DNA of 47,814 bases, taken from Pseudoflavonifractor sp. MSJ-30. GTDB taxonomy: Bacteria; Bacillota; Clostridia; Oscillospirales; Oscillospiraceae. The stretch covers positions 1 through 47,814 of the forward strand of contig NZ_JAHLPU010000060.1 of the NCBI RefSeq assembly GCF_018918045.1, written 5' to 3'. The notes below the pieces were generated by a model, which made no database searches, was not told the DNA's origin, and was given only the letters and a program-made list of their open reading frames with translations. The position numbers and the translations under genes are program-made. This document shows, in pieces, positions 41,173-47,814 of this stretch (the first letter of the stretch is position 1; each line of letters opens with the position of its first letter).

Positions 41173-41299
41173 CTCCTTCCGCACAGCCGGTACAGAACCG
41201 GATCGACGGAAGGTCAAAAAAAGAGCCGCATGACGGTGAAGAAAAATCCTGTGCCGATAAAACAGAACATGGGTATCCCATAATTCTGTCTCATGCGGC
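41173..41299 (-). promoter_or_regulatory. Structured leader of the XRE gene that can mask its ribosome binding site
   Basis: CCTTCCG (41175-41181) pairs with CGGAAGG (41207-41213), around an inner CCGGT/ACCGG hairpin. On the minus strand the first arm contains most of the AAGGAG of the XRE gene. Further upstream GCCGCATGA/TCATGCGGC encloses ACAGAA/TTCTGT and ATGGG/CCCAT (41225-41299). Perhaps a translational switch. Confidence 0.4.
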
Positions 41300-41382
41300 A
41301 TTCGGAAGACTTCGCCTGTCAGCGGCTCCACAGCACAGCTATGACTTATAAAATTGTGTTAATAGGGTTATTTATTGTCATC

Positions 41383-41643
41383 TCAACCATTCAAAGACGA
41401 ATAGTAGAGCTGCAATCTCCGTAATCTTCTCATCTCCAAAACATTGAAGACGGTCTCGCGTCCGCAGGCCTTACATTTGGTCTGCACATGTCCTCTGGTA
41501 TCCTCAAAGACGATGATTGAATTGTGTCGGCAATAAGGGCACCTGACAATCCTGGGCTTTTGCGAAGCAATCGCATCCTTTGCCCGGATGATTTTAATCT
41601 GCATTTCCGCAGATGGTTCCGATACTCTGATATTCCTGCTCAT
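41383..41643 (-). CDS. Small zinc-ribbon protein
   Basis: 86 residues. CPYC near residue 36 and CKAC near residue 57 form a zinc ribbon; the C-terminus is basic (MRRLRRLQLYYSSLNG). Start ATG at 41643 overlaps the stop of the protease gene (ATGA), with GGAGGTG before it. Last gene of the dinB operon. Function unknown; nucleic-acid binding is plausible. Confidence 0.7.
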   Translation of the reverse strand: MSRNIRVSEPSAEMQIKIIRAKDAIASQKPRIVRCPYCRHNSIIVFEDTRGHVQTKCKACGRETVFNVLEMRRLRRLQLYYSSLNG

Positions 41644-42371
41644 GGCCACACCTCCAATGGATCACGATATTCATAATCCTTTTTCCGGTTCAGATAGCCC
41701 AGTTGTTCCAATCGGATAGCTGCTGCTGATCTCGAAACACCAAAGACACCACAGAAGGTATCTATCTTCACTTGGTCACTGTCGTAAAAACGCCATCCAT
41801 AACAGGTCAGAGGCTTTCTGCTGTTGATGAACCACATCGCCCGATCCACTTCTGACTGAGGCATCAGAATGGCAGCTCCCAGCGTATTGGCCTGCCATTC
41901 GTTCCAATCTTCCTGCGTTCTCAAGACGCGCGAGCCATTTCCTCGCACTTCCGGTCTCTTATGGCAGACTATCTTTCGGTCATCGGAATCCAGCTGAAAC
42001 AGTATCTGGTGAGCGCACTCATGTGCCAGCGTAAATCTGCGTTTTCCGCAGAGTTTCCGAATATTCGCTGGTTCAATGAAACTCTTGTCCAGAACCACAT
42101 CATTGGTTTTCAGGAAGATGCTCCTCTGACTTCCATCAACCTCTATCTGATATTCTGTATCCACATACGCGGTCAGACCATAGATGCTTCCGTCCGAGGA
42201 CAACTTTTGAAATGACACCTTCAGGTTCAGATAATCGGATGCAAACTGGTCAATGGGTGTCGGAAGTGCGAACCTTGCCGGATCATCTGCTTCGCTGCCG
42301 AAAAAGGACTTTTGAAAATCTCTTATCACTGCAACAGCGATTTCTTCTATGTTTTTCTGCGAAAGGATCAT
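41640..42371 (-). CDS. ImmA/IrrE-type zinc metallopeptidase
   Basis: 243 residues. FTLAHECAHQIL gives the HExxH zinc motif (H117, E118, H121), and EWQANTLGAAILMP supplies the third zinc ligand region. The C-terminal part (YDSDQVKIDTFCGVFGVSRSAAAIRLEQLGYL) has an HTH-like end typical for this family. Relatives cleave XRE repressors in response to DNA damage or stress. ATG at 42371 overlaps the previous stop (ATGA) with AAAGGAG. Possible substrates are the XRE repressors in this island. Confidence 0.88.
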   Translation of the reverse strand: MILSQKNIEEIAVAVIRDFQKSFFGSEADDPARFALPTPIDQFASDYLNLKVSFQKLSSDGSIYGLTAYVDTEYQIEVDGSQRSIFLKTNDVVLDKSFIEPANIRKLCGKRRFTLAHECAHQILFQLDSDDRKIVCHKRPEVRGNGSRVLRTQEDWNEWQANTLGAAILMPQSEVDRAMWFINSRKPLTCYGWRFYDSDQVKIDTFCGVFGVSRSAAAIRLEQLGYLNRKKDYEYRDPLEVWP

Positions 42372-42628
42372 AGGCACGGCTCCTTTGCTTCAACGAACCA
42401 TTTTTCATCTTCGTTGTACAGGAAACTCTCATGCCCACCGATCATGACCGTATAGCGGATTCCGCAGCCACCTACCTTCGTGGAAGCAGCCCGGCACTTA
42501 TGCTTCAATCGGTCGATCTCATACACCCGTCCGTCAATCCACCGAATCAGACGCGGACGGATATTTCCCTCCGCATCCACATCCAAATTCACAGGTACAT
42601 ATACTTTTCTACATTTCTGTTCCGACAT
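42368..42628 (-). CDS. Conserved hypothetical protein of the dinB operon
   Basis: 86 residues, no signal or membrane segment. It has the look of a small beta-rich domain (VYVPVNLDVDAEGNIRPRLIRW, GIRYTVMIGGHESFLYNEDEKWFVEA) with Cys at residues 6, 45, 55 and 85. I recognise the same association with DinB and ImmA in clostridial elements but know no function. ATG 42628 with GGAGGAG. Ends inside the start of the protease gene. Confidence 0.7.
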   Translation of the reverse strand: MSEQKCRKVYVPVNLDVDAEGNIRPRLIRWIDGRVYEIDRLKHKCRAASTKVGGCGIRYTVMIGGHESFLYNEDEKWFVEAKEPCL

Positions 42629-42709
42629 ATTCTACGCTCCTCCTCTGTAAACCGGCGAATGTGTTGACTTCTTTTAGCAAAGAACTCACCAGATTCTGCC
42701 GGTGCTGTA

Positions 42710-43945
42710 TTAACCGATCATTCCTGTCGGCATGACCAAATCCACTTTTCGCTCTGTCGGCATCTTGCTTTTCTGAAAAAGTACCCCATTTTTTATCGCA
42801 TCTTTCCCGAATCGGAATCGAATCTGCTCAATCGCTGCGTCCAGCCGTTCCTGGCGATCCAGTGATTTCACATCTGTGAATAGGTCGTATTGTATCGGAC
42901 AATCCTCTTCAAACAGATTGATTGCCCGAACCGTCACCGAACGAATCGGGTGTTCCCACTGATAATTCTTTGCAAACAAAGAAAATGCGGTTTTCGCCAG
43001 ATAGGTAGGGCTTTGTGTCGGAATGCTAATCCGGCACTGCCACTCCTTCGTGAAAAGCTCATTGTTGCGGATGGAAATCGCAATTCCGCCTGCTTTCTTT
43101 TTATGCGTTCGCAGCTTAGTTCCGATTTCCTGCACCAGCTCCAGCATGACACACCAGACTTCGGCGTTATTTTCCAAATCCTGCATGGTCGTTATCCCGT
43201 GCCCAATGCTCTTTACTGGGGAGACATAATCGGAACGCATAACCGGCGAATCATCCAGTCCATTGGCATATTTCTTAATCGCCAGTCCATTCTTTCCAAG
43301 GCGGCACTTCAAGAAATCATCCGATGTTGCAGCAAGCTCTCCAATGGTATGAATCCCATAACCGGACAGAACCTTCTCGGTCGCTCTGCCGACTCCAAGC
43401 AAGTCAGAGGCGGGAAGACACCAAATCTTCTCCCGGAACGAATCTGCTTCGATGCAGGTAATCGCATCCGGCTTTTTCATATCCGACCCAAGCTTGGCAA
43501 AAATCTTGTTGAAACTCACTCCTGCGGAAATCGTAAGTCCCAATTCAAACTTAACCGTTCTGCGAATTTCATCTGCAATTTCAAATCCGGTTCCCATGCA
43601 GCCGCTTCCGGTCACATCCAGCCAGCATTCGTCCATCCCATACGGCTCGATCTGATCGGTATAGCGACCATATATTTCACGAGCCAGCTTTGAAAACTTC
43701 ATATATTGCTCATAGTGCGGCTCCACGATCACAAGATCCTGGCACTTCTGCTTTGCTTGCCAGATTGCCTCTCCCGTGGAAACGCCAAACGCCTTTGCTG
43801 CATAGTTCTTCGCAAGTACGATGCCATGCCGTTCCTCCACAGAACCGCACACTGCCACCGGCTTGTTCTTCAGTTCCGGGTTCAGCATACACTCGACAGA
43901 GGCATAGAAATTATTCATATCACAATGAAGAATCACTCTTTGCAT
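42710..43945 (-). CDS. dinB: Y-family DNA polymerase (DinB/Pol IV type)
   Basis: Error-prone translesion polymerase, 411 residues. Catalytic D9 in HCDMNNF, D105-E106 in GMDECWLD, then helix-hairpin-helix VGRATEKVL and a little-finger domain (CRISIPTQSPTYLAKTAFSLF). Ends after the polymerase core; a clamp-binding motif may be QYDLF near residue 354. ATG 43945 with GAGGAGGAAT. First gene of a four-gene operon (dinB, hypothetical, protease, zinc ribbon), transcribed from a consensus promoter lined with palindromes shared with a repressor gene. Confidence 0.93.
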   Translation of the reverse strand: MQRVILHCDMNNFYASVECMLNPELKNKPVAVCGSVEERHGIVLAKNYAAKAFGVSTGEAIWQAKQKCQDLVIVEPHYEQYMKFSKLAREIYGRYTDQIEPYGMDECWLDVTGSGCMGTGFEIADEIRRTVKFELGLTISAGVSFNKIFAKLGSDMKKPDAITCIEADSFREKIWCLPASDLLGVGRATEKVLSGYGIHTIGELAATSDDFLKCRLGKNGLAIKKYANGLDDSPVMRSDYVSPVKSIGHGITTMQDLENNAEVWCVMLELVQEIGTKLRTHKKKAGGIAISIRNNELFTKEWQCRISIPTQSPTYLAKTAFSLFAKNYQWEHPIRSVTVRAINLFEEDCPIQYDLFTDVKSLDRQERLDAAIEQIRFRFGKDAIKNGVLFQKSKMPTERKVDLVMPTGMIG

Positions 43946-43963
43946 CTCGTATTCCTCCTCTCC

Positions 43964-43981
43964 GTTCGTGAAAGCACGAAC
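43964..43981. promoter_or_regulatory. Operator-like palindrome 1
   Basis: Perfect 18-bp dyad GTTCGTG-AAAG-CACGAAC in the dinB leader. Further half-sites with CACGAAC or TTCGTGT occur at 43989-43995, 44081-44087 and 44111-44117. Confidence 0.75.
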
Positions 43982-43998
43982 AACTTTTCACGAACGCA

Positions 43999-44027
43999 TT
44001 GACACACAGCATTTCTTGTGATACTAT
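43999..44027 (+). promoter_or_regulatory. Promoter of the repressor-protease pair
   Basis: TTGACA (43999-44004), 17 bp, TACTAT (44022-44027). A half-site CACGAAC ends 3 bp before the -35. Confidence 0.65.
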
Positions 44028-44031
44028 AATT

Positions 44032-44051
44032 ACACGAATTGTATTTCGTGT
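44032..44051. promoter_or_regulatory. Operator-like palindrome 2, between the two start sites
   Basis: ACACGAA-TTGTAT-TTCGTGT, 7-bp arms. It covers the expected start of the rightward transcript (about 44034) and lies just inside the leftward one (about 44055), so a bound repressor could stop both. Confidence 0.75.
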
Positions 44052-44061
44052 TTTCATCGTC

Positions 44062-44090
44062 ATTATAGCAAGTACAGTTTTTCGTGTCAA
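44062..44090 (-). promoter_or_regulatory. Consensus promoter of the dinB operon
   Basis: Minus strand TTGACA (44090-44085), 17 bp, TATAAT (44067-44062): perfect sigma-A consensus. The operator half-site TTCGTGT at 44081-44087 overlaps the -35. Such strength requires tight repression. Confidence 0.8.
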
Positions 44091-44146
44091 TAGGATTTCA
44101 TGAAAAAGTGTTCGTGTTTGTTATTAAAAAAGAAAGAGGTATTCCT

Positions 44147-44563
44147 ATGGTCTTCAAAGAAAGGTTGAAAGAAAAAAGAACAGAAGCCAATTTAACTCAG
44201 GTAGAACTTGCAGAGAAGGCCGGTGTAACCGCCCGCACAATTCAGAATTATGAGCTTGGCAGCCGTAAACCATCCAATATGGTCACGATCCAGAAGATTG
44301 CGGATGCGCTGAATACTACTACTGAGTACCTGCTGGGAAGCAGCGGCACCTATGTCGTAGAAGCTCATGAAAAAGGCGGCGCAAAAGCAGCGAAAGATAT
44401 TGAAGAACTGGTCAGCGAAGTGACCGGTATGTTCGCTGGCGGCGAATTAAGCGAAGATGCCATCGAAGGAGCTTATAAAGCTCTGACCGATGCCTACTGG
44501 ATTGCCAAAGAGAACAATAAAAAATACGCCCCGAAAACGAGGCGTAAAAAATCCGATCAGTGA
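44147..44563 (+). CDS. XRE family repressor, ImmR-like
   Basis: 138 residues. N-terminal HTH (FKERLKEKRTEANLTQVELAEKAGVTARTIQNYELGSRKPS), then a linker and helical C-terminal part rich in Glu and Ala, ending in a basic tail. ATG at 44147 with AAAGAGGT; the frame is open 21 codons further without an RBS. Followed by an ImmA-type protease, the same order as immR-immA in ICEBs1-like elements. Likely binds the TTCGTG palindromes between it and dinB. Confidence 0.87.
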   Translation: MVFKERLKEKRTEANLTQVELAEKAGVTARTIQNYELGSRKPSNMVTIQKIADALNTTTEYLLGSSGTYVVEAHEKGGAKAAKDIEELVSEVTGMFAGGELSEDAIEGAYKALTDAYWIAKENNKKYAPKTRRKKSDQ

Positions 44564-44611
44564 TATTTATCGTACACACTTTTCGCTATACTGTAAACTG
44601 GAGGTGGTATG

Positions 44612-45121
44612 ATGAATGCGGAACAGCTTTCACGGGTCGGTGAGAAACTGGTAAAACGCTGCGGTTCCAGAGACCCTTTTGAAATTGCAAGGCAGCTTGG
44701 TATCAATGTCATGCTTTGCGATAATTTCGGTTCCCTGAAGGGAATGTACCGGGTGATTAAACGAAATCGCTTTATTTTCCTGAATAACAGTCTGGATGAA
44801 AATATGCTGCGCATCGTGTGCGCACATGAATTAGGGCATGATCAGCTTCACCGGAATATGGCGAAAACCACCCCGATTCATGAGTTCATGCTCTATGACA
44901 TGAAATCCAAACCGGAATATGAAGCCAACATCGTAGCAGCGGAGATCCTGATGGACAGCGATGAAGTTCTTCGCTACATCTATGAGTATGGATATACAGC
45001 CGAGCAGATCGCCAGTGCGATGTCCACCGACATCAATCTGGTTGCGCTGAAGGTAGCACACTTGGCTACACTTGGTTATAATCTGCACGCACTGGAACAT
45101 AAAAGCAACTTTTTGAAATAA
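44612..45121 (+). CDS. ImmA-type zinc metallopeptidase (anti-repressor)
   Basis: 169 residues. AHELGHDQLH gives HExxH (H72, E73, H76), and EYEANIVAAEILM supplies the downstream ligand Glu. ImmA relatives cut their cognate ImmR repressor after DNA damage or cell-density signals. The start is ATG at 44612 (GGAGG 7 bp upstream); an ATG three bases earlier is also possible. Followed by a terminator. Confidence 0.9.
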   Translation: MNAEQLSRVGEKLVKRCGSRDPFEIARQLGINVMLCDNFGSLKGMYRVIKRNRFIFLNNSLDENMLRIVCAHELGHDQLHRNMAKTTPIHEFMLYDMKSKPEYEANIVAAEILMDSDEVLRYIYEYGYTAEQIASAMSTDINLVALKVAHLATLGYNLHALEHKSNFLK

Positions 45122-45130
45122 CGTATCTTC

Positions 45131-45157
45131 GAGGAGTCTTGACCGGCTCCTCTTTTT
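45131..45157 (+). terminator. Terminator of the repressor-protease pair
   Basis: GAGGAGTC/GGCTCCTC, then TTTTT. Confidence 0.85.
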
Positions 45158-45163
45158 GTTGCA

Positions 45164-45190
45164 AATTGTGCAGATGCCGTCTGCACAATT
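45164..45190 (-). terminator. Hairpin at the end of the convergent YjbR-type pair
   Basis: AATTGTGCAGA-TGCCG-TCTGCACAATT, perfect 11-bp stem directly after the minus-strand stop codon. T-run weak. Confidence 0.6.
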
Positions 45191-45191
45191 A

Positions 45192-45605
45192 TCAGCCTAA
45201 CATCTGCATGTGATAGAGCTTCACTTTTTCCTCGAACGGCAGTCCCGGATCAATGCCGACTTCTTCCCACATCACACCATACGGCGCGCCGCCATCTGTA
45301 TATCCGGCGATAAAGGCAAAACGATCATCGCAGTCCTCATACCGTTCTTTCGCTTCCCGCTCCATTTTCCGCTGCCGGAGCCGCTGTTCTTCAGCCTGTT
45401 TAATCTGGTCGAGCTGCTCCTGTGTATAGTTGACCCCCAGCTCCTGCAAATCTTTAGCGGCAGTCACAGCATCCACATGAAAGCGTTCCCGATAATACTT
45501 GTTCATCTTTTTCGGTGAGCCGGTATAGGTGAGCAGCCACTGCTTGCCTTTTCGTAGGCGCGCTTCCTTTCGCTCAGCCTTCGTCAATTTCTTTTTCTTT
45601 GCCAT
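45192..45605 (-). CDS. Hypothetical basic, charged protein
   Basis: 137 residues, no membrane part. Lysine-rich start MAKKKKLTKAERKEARLRKGKQWL, then a helical, probably coiled-coil segment (TQEQLDQIKQAEEQRLRQRKMEREAKERYED) and an acidic C-terminus. ATG 45605 with GGGAGA. Overlaps the YjbR-type gene by 32 bp. Such proteins accompany other genes on clostridial mobile elements; function unknown. Confidence 0.7.
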   Translation of the reverse strand: MAKKKKLTKAERKEARLRKGKQWLLTYTGSPKKMNKYYRERFHVDAVTAAKDLQELGVNYTQEQLDQIKQAEEQRLRQRKMEREAKERYEDCDDRFAFIAGYTDGGAPYGVMWEEVGIDPGLPFEEKVKLYHMQMLG

Positions 45606-46002
45606 TTGCGGAATCTCCCGGATTTTTTGCTGATGACTTTGGGTTTCGCTTCTTCGGTGCCGTCAGCCCATAGCTCAAAGAAAGCAGGTCTTTGATGGCA
45701 TCATCCAATTCCGGTTTGCCAAGCTGAATACTGAGCCACTTTTCCTTATTCATGTGATAGGCCGGAAAATAGCCGTTCTGCCCTCGAAGAGAGCCGATCA
45801 GCAGCGGATCACATTTCACATTAAGAACATCAATGATGCCTGCCTCCGACAATCCCAACTTATCAGCAGATACTTCCAGAACTACACCATACCATTTATT
45901 ATTGTCATTGTGCCGCAGCACAGCATTCCAGTCATGCCAGGGGTATTCCGGCTCTGTTCCGTACTGCTGACGTATCCATGTAAATAATTCTTGTCGTGTC
46001 AT
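45574..46002 (-). CDS. MmcQ/YjbR family protein
   Basis: 142 residues. ELFTWIRQQYGTEPEYPW at the N-terminus and FPAYHMNKEKWLSIQL in the middle match the YjbR (DUF419) fold, a CyaY-like DNA-binding domain in studied members. The C-terminal Lys/Asn/Gly-rich tail looks disordered. Start ATG 46002, ribosome binding site weak. Precise role unknown. Confidence 0.8.
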   Translation of the reverse strand: MTRQELFTWIRQQYGTEPEYPWHDWNAVLRHNDNNKWYGVVLEVSADKLGLSEAGIIDVLNVKCDPLLIGSLRGQNGYFPAYHMNKEKWLSIQLGKPELDDAIKDLLSLSYGLTAPKKRNPKSSAKNPGDSANGKEKEIDEG

Positions 46003-46026
46003 CTCTTATAACAGCTCACTTGTATC

Positions 46027-46259
46027 TCAAATTCTCCCTACAATCGCGTTTACATCCAAGACCTTATTGAGAAAAAACGCCTCCAGCTCATCAATAGCTT
46101 CACAATACGCTCTTACAGAACGTGACATCATTAGTTCCATGCTGTGTAGATCATTTGTCTGCGCTCAAAAGCTTCTTGGCCACCCTCCATGATATCAACT
46201 ATCAACTTGTGCGTTGCTGGACTATCTATATTTCCTTGTATAGGTAGTATCTTAAAGTA
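46027..46259 (-). pseudogene. Two short overlapping frames, probable gene remnants
   Basis: Minus strand 46259-46131 reads YFKILPIQGNIDSPATHKLI, continues EGGQEAFERRQMIYTAWN and stops. A second frame with ATG at 46140 reads MELMMSRSVRAYCEAIDELE, then AFFLNKVLDVNAIVGRI and stops at 46027. Both look like coding sequence. Either a frameshifted gene end or two tiny genes; family not recognised. The rest of the interval 46003-46397 holds nothing else I can support except a terminator. Confidence 0.35.
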
Positions 46260-46348
46260 TCACAAGAAAATTATGTCGAATTGACAGCCGCCTCCGCTAT
46301 ACCGAATAAGGAAATAAAGAGTCCTCAAATTTTGCGCTACTAAATGAA

Positions 46349-46376
46349 GACGAGCGGAAGTAATCTCCCGCTCGTC
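46349..46376 (-). terminator. Terminator-like hairpin after tet(40)
   Basis: GACGAGCGG/CCGCTCGTC, located 21 bp past the tet(40) stop on the minus strand. The T-tract is short. Confidence 0.6.
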
Positions 46377-46397
46377 AGTAAACTTAACTATGCCATA

Positions 46398-47618
46398 TCA
46401 ATCCCGCTTCTTTCCCGCCACCGGCACTAAGAACAGCGCGGGCAACAGCAGGAAAGCGGTACAGACCAGCCCCCAGGGTATGGACACCTGCTGGGCTACC
46501 AGCCCCACAATAGGCCCGCCGATGATCTGCCCGAAAGAGTCCAGCTGTCCGCTGGTGGAAAAGACTGTGGCGCGCATTTTCTCATCCACATGGTCGTTCA
46601 TCCAGGCGGCCAGCACAGGCTCCTTGATGGTGCGCATAAGCCCCGCCAGCAGGAACATCAACAACATGAACCAAAAGCTCCGCCCCACCGCGAAGAGAAC
46701 CAGGCACAGGATATACCCGGCGCTGGTGGACATGACCACACTGGTTCGGCTGACAGTCCCTTTTTTCTCCATGCGGGCGATGAGCAACTGAGAAGCCAGA
46801 ATACCTAAGCCGCTGCCGATAAGACTGATAACACCGAACCAAGTGACGCTGTTCAGCGGCCCGATAACGGGTATTACCGTGTCATCCAGAAAATGAGCGG
46901 TGGAGAGCCGGTCAAAGCCTTCACTGGCAAGTCCCCCGCATAGTGTGATTGCTAAGAGCGCCAGCAACACAGGTTCGCCTTTCACAAAGCCCAGGTTGAG
47001 CTTGAACAGGCAGACAAAGTCTTTAAGCAAGCCCTGCCGTTCCTCAATAGCAGGGGAGAAGTTGGTTTCTGGCATGATGCGAACCATCACCAGCCCCAAC
47101 AACAAGCACAAACTGCCCCCCAAGATGATAGGCATTTGCAGGTTTATGTTTCCCAGCAGTGTGCCCAGCACCACGCCCAGAACGCCGCCGATTTGCCCCA
47201 TTTGACTGCCCCGCAGGAACACCTTGTCTATGGGTTTGTCCTCTTCCTCCGAGGCAATCCACGCCTCCAGAGCGCCGGTGATGAAGGTATCACCGCAACC
47301 CCAGACAACCTGGGCCAGCAGAACCGGCGCGAACCACGGTAGCGCACCCTCCATCAGAAAGCCCAGGCCGTAGAGGAACATTCCAATCAGCACCGAGCGC
47401 CGACGGCTATACAAATCCGCCACCACACCGGTGGGTATCTCGAACAGAAAGCAGGAGGTCTCCAGAACCGTCCCTACCAGGACAAGCTGGAAAGGATCCA
47501 GCTGCACCACCTCCAGGTGGTACACGATGGAAAGCACTGTGGACATAGAAACCGCCAGGGAACAGACAAATCGGAACAGCAGGTAGACAGAATATGCCTT
47601 TGAATTTTTAGCAAACAT
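46398..47618 (-). CDS. tet(40): Tetracycline efflux MFS transporter, Tet(40)-like
   Basis: 406 residues, about twelve helices, major facilitator superfamily. I recognise the sequence as Tet(40) or a very close relative from KNSKAYSVYLLFRFVCSLAV, FEIPTGVVADLYSRRRSVLIG (the MFS motif A region) and the C-terminal VAGKKRD; length also fits. It exports tetracycline using proton flow. ATG 47618 with AAGGAGGATG upstream. Lies in the island with a leader containing a small open frame and hairpins. Identity at allele level cannot be judged without alignment. Confidence 0.8.
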   Translation of the reverse strand: MFAKNSKAYSVYLLFRFVCSLAVSMSTVLSIVYHLEVVQLDPFQLVLVGTVLETSCFLFEIPTGVVADLYSRRRSVLIGMFLYGLGFLMEGALPWFAPVLLAQVVWGCGDTFITGALEAWIASEEEDKPIDKVFLRGSQMGQIGGVLGVVLGTLLGNINLQMPIILGGSLCLLLGLVMVRIMPETNFSPAIEERQGLLKDFVCLFKLNLGFVKGEPVLLALLAITLCGGLASEGFDRLSTAHFLDDTVIPVIGPLNSVTWFGVISLIGSGLGILASQLLIARMEKKGTVSRTSVVMSTSAGYILCLVLFAVGRSFWFMLLMFLLAGLMRTIKEPVLAAWMNDHVDEKMRATVFSTSGQLDSFGQIIGGPIVGLVAQQVSIPWGLVCTAFLLLPALFLVPVAGKKRD

Positions 47619-47692
47619 GAAGTTACATCCTCCTTTACGAATCAGTGGGTTGTTTTGTGAAACAAGCTTCTCAGCCCTTTCTAACAGTGATT

Positions 47693-47761
47693 TTAGAAAA
47701 GGCCTCCTAAAGTGCCCAAAGCGCCGTTAAAAGACTTATTTCCCTTTGCCGCCGCTTGCAT
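47693..47761 (-). CDS. Possible 22-residue leader peptide of tet(40)
   Basis: Minus strand ATG at 47761 opens a frame MQAAAKGNKSFNGALG, then TLGGLF and a stop, 74 bp before tet(40). Its first codons lie in a GCGGCGGC repeat that can pair with upstream sequence. Ribosome binding site weak. May be a regulatory leader or a remnant. Confidence 0.35.
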   Translation of the reverse strand: MQAAAKGNKSFNGALGTLGGLF

Positions 47762-47764
47762 TAA

Positions 47765-47803
47765 GCCGCCGCTATTGGAAAGCCAAAAGCAGCGGCTTTT
47801 TTT
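47765..47803 (+). terminator. Hairpin with T-run at the right edge
   Basis: GCCGCCGCT/GCAGCGGC, 15-nt loop, TTTTTTT on the plus strand. On the minus strand the same GCCGCTGC could instead pair with a second GCGGCGGC at 47748-47755, giving alternative folds in the tet(40) leader. Confidence 0.5.
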
Positions 47804-47814
47804 ACTCGGTATTA

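Overview
The window reads as chromosome of a Gram-positive anaerobe of the class Clostridia, probably a gut Oscillospirales/Ruminococcaceae-type organism, with the left end of an integrated mobile island. The reasons are: class III (oxygen-sensitive) ribonucleotide reductase, HPr kinase, T-box and cobalamin riboswitch control, LplB/YtcP-type sugar transport with a YesM/YesN two-component pair, strong AGGAGG ribosome binding sites, sigma-A promoters, and a tet(40)-type efflux gene typical of gut Firmicutes. No species is claimed.

Chromosomal part, 1 to about 33,413. Four tRNA genes (Asp, Phe, Gly, Cys) open the window. From 524 to 13,953 lies a probable beta-1,3-glucan locus: a GH16 glucanase divergent from a three-gene ABC importer (two permeases and a lipoprotein), then a sensor kinase/AraC-type regulator pair cotranscribed with two different large inverting phosphorylases (GH94-like and GH149/GH161-like). 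Next come two possible structured RNAs, a T-box-controlled thrS without a TGS domain, and a MATE exporter. A cobalamin riboswitch then controls a complete peptide/nickel-type ABC transporter (one lipoprotein, two permeases, two ATPases) that ends with a small cysteine-rich CGGC-type protein. After it follow hprK-rlu-pepE, rpmB, a galM-acyltransferase-hypothetical cluster, and nrdD behind a promoter carrying two NrdR-like boxes.

Island, about 33,413 to the right edge. The short frame at 33,366-33,413 (minus strand) ends like ribosomal protein S9 (APQFSKR) and is followed by its own terminator. I infer that the island is inserted in the 3' end of rpsI and that the rest of rpsI lies beyond the right edge. 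The island carries two tandem tyrosine integrases, an excisionase-like HTH protein, a PemK/MazF-like toxin, an OLD/AbiL-like ATPase plus TOPRIM pair beside a second related ATPase (candidate phage defence), a truncated Schlafen/AlbA-type regulator, an XRE regulator with a structured leader, a dinB (Y-family polymerase) operon that includes an ImmA-type protease, and, on the opposite strand, an ImmR/ImmA-type repressor-protease pair. The two opposing promoters at 44.0 kb face each other across palindromic operator-like sites and look like a damage-responsive switch. A YjbR-family pair, gene remnants and tet(40) complete the window.

Most promising for novelty: the two-ATPase/TOPRIM module, the dinB-ImmR/ImmA switch, the B12-controlled peptide-type transporter with its CGGC protein, and the unidentified RNAs at 14.0-14.5 kb. 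All assignments come from reading the sequence; no database search was run.
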